NCBI GenBank assembly: GCA_034003625.1
Contig: JAVEYG010000017.1
Location: 31,999 to 95,998 of the forward strand
Length of the DNA: 64,000 nucleotides
Direction: 5' to 3'
Source: GWE2-42-39 sp034003625
GTDB taxonomy: Bacteria > Bacteroidota > Bacteroidia > Bacteroidales > Prolixibacteraceae
Shown here: positions 63,148-64,000 of the stretch, one piece after another
Numbering within the stretch: the first letter of the stretch is position 1
Layout of the letters: each line of letters begins with the position of its first letter
Notes under the pieces: generated by a model
The model's database searches: none
What the model was told of the DNA's origin: nothing
The model's input: only the letters and a program-made list of their open reading frames with translations
Position numbers and translations under genes: made by a program

Positions 63148-63816
63148 ATGGAACAAAGTACCCGCATTAAAAAAGACGAAATCCCCTTTGATAAACTGGA
63201 AAAAGTTGGGGTGAAAAAAGATTTTATCGACCGTATGGATGAAAACGAACTGAGAGATTTTCTGAACGGTTACCGCTCCCAAAAGCTTTATACCATCAAT
63301 GCTACGGTGAACGATGAGCAACTCCGCATCCCGGCAAAACTCCGTTTGCAAAAGCAGGATAACGGCGCAGTGGATGTAAAAATCCATCCGATACAACGGT
63401 TGTATGTCCCCGATGAATATATGGGCCATAAGTTTACCAAAGAAGAAAAGGCCGTATTGCTGAATGACAAGAACCTGGGAAAAGCGATCGAATTAACCGG
63501 GAAAGATGGCAAAAAGGACAGCTATTACCTGGCTATTGATAACAAAACCAATGAACTCATTCCGCTCAGAACAAAAAATATCAAAGTACCCGACAAAATA
63601 AAAGGGGCCAGCCTTTCTGCAGAACAAAAGCAAAAACTGGCTGCCGGTAAAAAAGTTTACCTCGATAAAATGACCGGAAGAAACGGAAAAAAGTTTGGTG
63701 CATCGCTCCAGGTGGATGCAGCCAACCGGACGATTAATTTCTCTGGTTTCAAGCAGGAAAAAGATTTGGATAAGAAACAGGCTAAGGGTAAAGGTGCAAA
63801 ACAAAAAATAGGGTAA
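63148..63816 (+). CDS. DUF4099/DUF3945-like element protein
   Basis: 222 residues, soluble and basic. N-terminus IPFDKLEKVGVKKDFIDRMD as in DUF4099; two repeats of the DUF3945 kind follow, YVPDEYMGHKFTKEEKAVLL and KVPDKIKGASLSAEQKQKLA, with AGKKVYLDKMTGRNGKKFGA and a Lys-rich tail. Such proteins are widespread in Bacteroidota conjugative elements, often near topoisomerase and relaxase genes, and may bind DNA. Their role is not known to me. Confidence 0.82.
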   Translation: MEQSTRIKKDEIPFDKLEKVGVKKDFIDRMDENELRDFLNGYRSQKLYTINATVNDEQLRIPAKLRLQKQDNGAVDVKIHPIQRLYVPDEYMGHKFTKEEKAVLLNDKNLGKAIELTGKDGKKDSYYLAIDNKTNELIPLRTKNIKVPDKIKGASLSAEQKQKLAAGKKVYLDKMTGRNGKKFGASLQVDAANRTINFSGFKQEKDLDKKQAKGKGAKQKIG

Positions 63817-64000
63817 TTCCACGACCTGAATTAACCTTAAAAGTCAGTAGAAAACAACTTAGGGGGAGGGGATTGCAAGATACTATTATAAAAAGCAAAT
63901 TTTAGAAGCATTTTTTTTGCAGAAAAGACAGCTTGAAGAGGTTGGTTTCTACCTGGAACTAACGTAGGCAATGCAAGATGTCAGTTTGTATATACAAACT

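Larger units (their letters stand above)
30576..64000 (+). mobile_element. Integrative conjugative element at tRNA-Lys, carrying a PUL (right end outside window)
   Basis: Left end at the tRNA-Lys 3' end, then a tyrosine integrase (30864-32063), a polysaccharide utilisation locus as cargo (about 32,300-48,000), an RteC-like regulator, HTH and ATPase genes, and a Tra operon to 63,106 with a VirD4-type coupling protein. Base composition looks clearly more AT-rich in the cargo than in the chromosome or the conjugation genes, suggesting the PUL was acquired separately. No relaxase, MobA/B, ParA or second tRNA-Lys 3' repeat is seen before the right edge, so the element must extend further. Whether it is still mobile cannot be judged. 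Confidence 0.85.

Noticed and set aside
63817..64000. Short start-less frame near the right edge (about 63,880-63,970)
   Set aside because: About 30 codons with no start or recognised motif; too little to call a gene or a remnant.
1..64000. CRISPR arrays, rRNA genes and insertion-sequence transposases
   Set aside because: No regularly spaced direct repeats, rRNA segments or transposase motifs were seen on either strand.
30576..64000. Second copy of the tRNA-Lys 3' end (attR)
   Set aside because: I looked for the T-arm/acceptor sequence towards the right edge and did not find it, so the element end is not placed in this window.

Overview
The window looks like a chromosome segment of a Bacteroidota member, most likely a polysaccharide-degrading Bacteroidales/Marinilabiliales-type organism. 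The support is two SusC/SusD pairs each with an ECF sigma factor and FecR anti-sigma, TAnnTTTG-type promoter sequences, a UpxY-like antiterminator, a HYC_CC_PP protein, and a Bacteroidetes-type Tra conjugation apparatus with an RteC homologue. The species cannot be named from the sequence alone.

Bases 1-30,500 are resident chromosome. They hold the start of a glycosyltransferase gene that runs off the left edge, murB, a histidine-rich TonB receptor with its small HYC_CC_PP partner, a lipoprotein, and a sensor-kinase block (a six-TM PAS kinase and a receiver-8xPAS-kinase giant, with two decayed sensor fragments between them). Next come an M20 deacylase, a class V aminotransferase, htpG, an MBL-fold hydrolase, an enzyme-free ECF/FecR/SusC/SusD locus, and a Wlb-type operon for 2,3-diacetamido sugar synthesis that ends in a UpxY-like gene. 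A small membrane protein and tRNA-Lys(TTT) close this part.

Bases from about 30,576 to the right edge look like one integrative conjugative element (ICE) inserted at the 3' end of tRNA-Lys. A tyrosine integrase lies just inside the junction. Then comes an AT-rich cargo of about 16 kb that forms a complete polysaccharide utilisation locus (PUL): ECF sigma, FecR, SusC, SusD, a surface glycan-binding lipoprotein with a duplicated domain, two GH5-like lipoproteins, a six-hairpin glycosidase, a GH130 phosphorylase and an MFS transporter. Surface capture and endo-cleavage, periplasmic trimming, import and cytoplasmic phosphorolysis are therefore all encoded together. A beta-mannoside-containing glycan is the best guess for the substrate.

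Bases 48,000-64,000 are the element backbone: RteC-like regulator, HTH protein, DnaC-like ATPase, a structured 950-base non-coding stretch, then a Tra operon (TraE, F, G, J, K, M, N plus companions), a VirD4-type coupling protein and a DUF4099/DUF3945-like protein. No relaxase and no second att site lie in the window, so the element continues past the right edge. The most interesting observation is the whole glycan-degradation system packaged in a conjugative element, next to structured non-coding DNA that may be oriT or an RNA.
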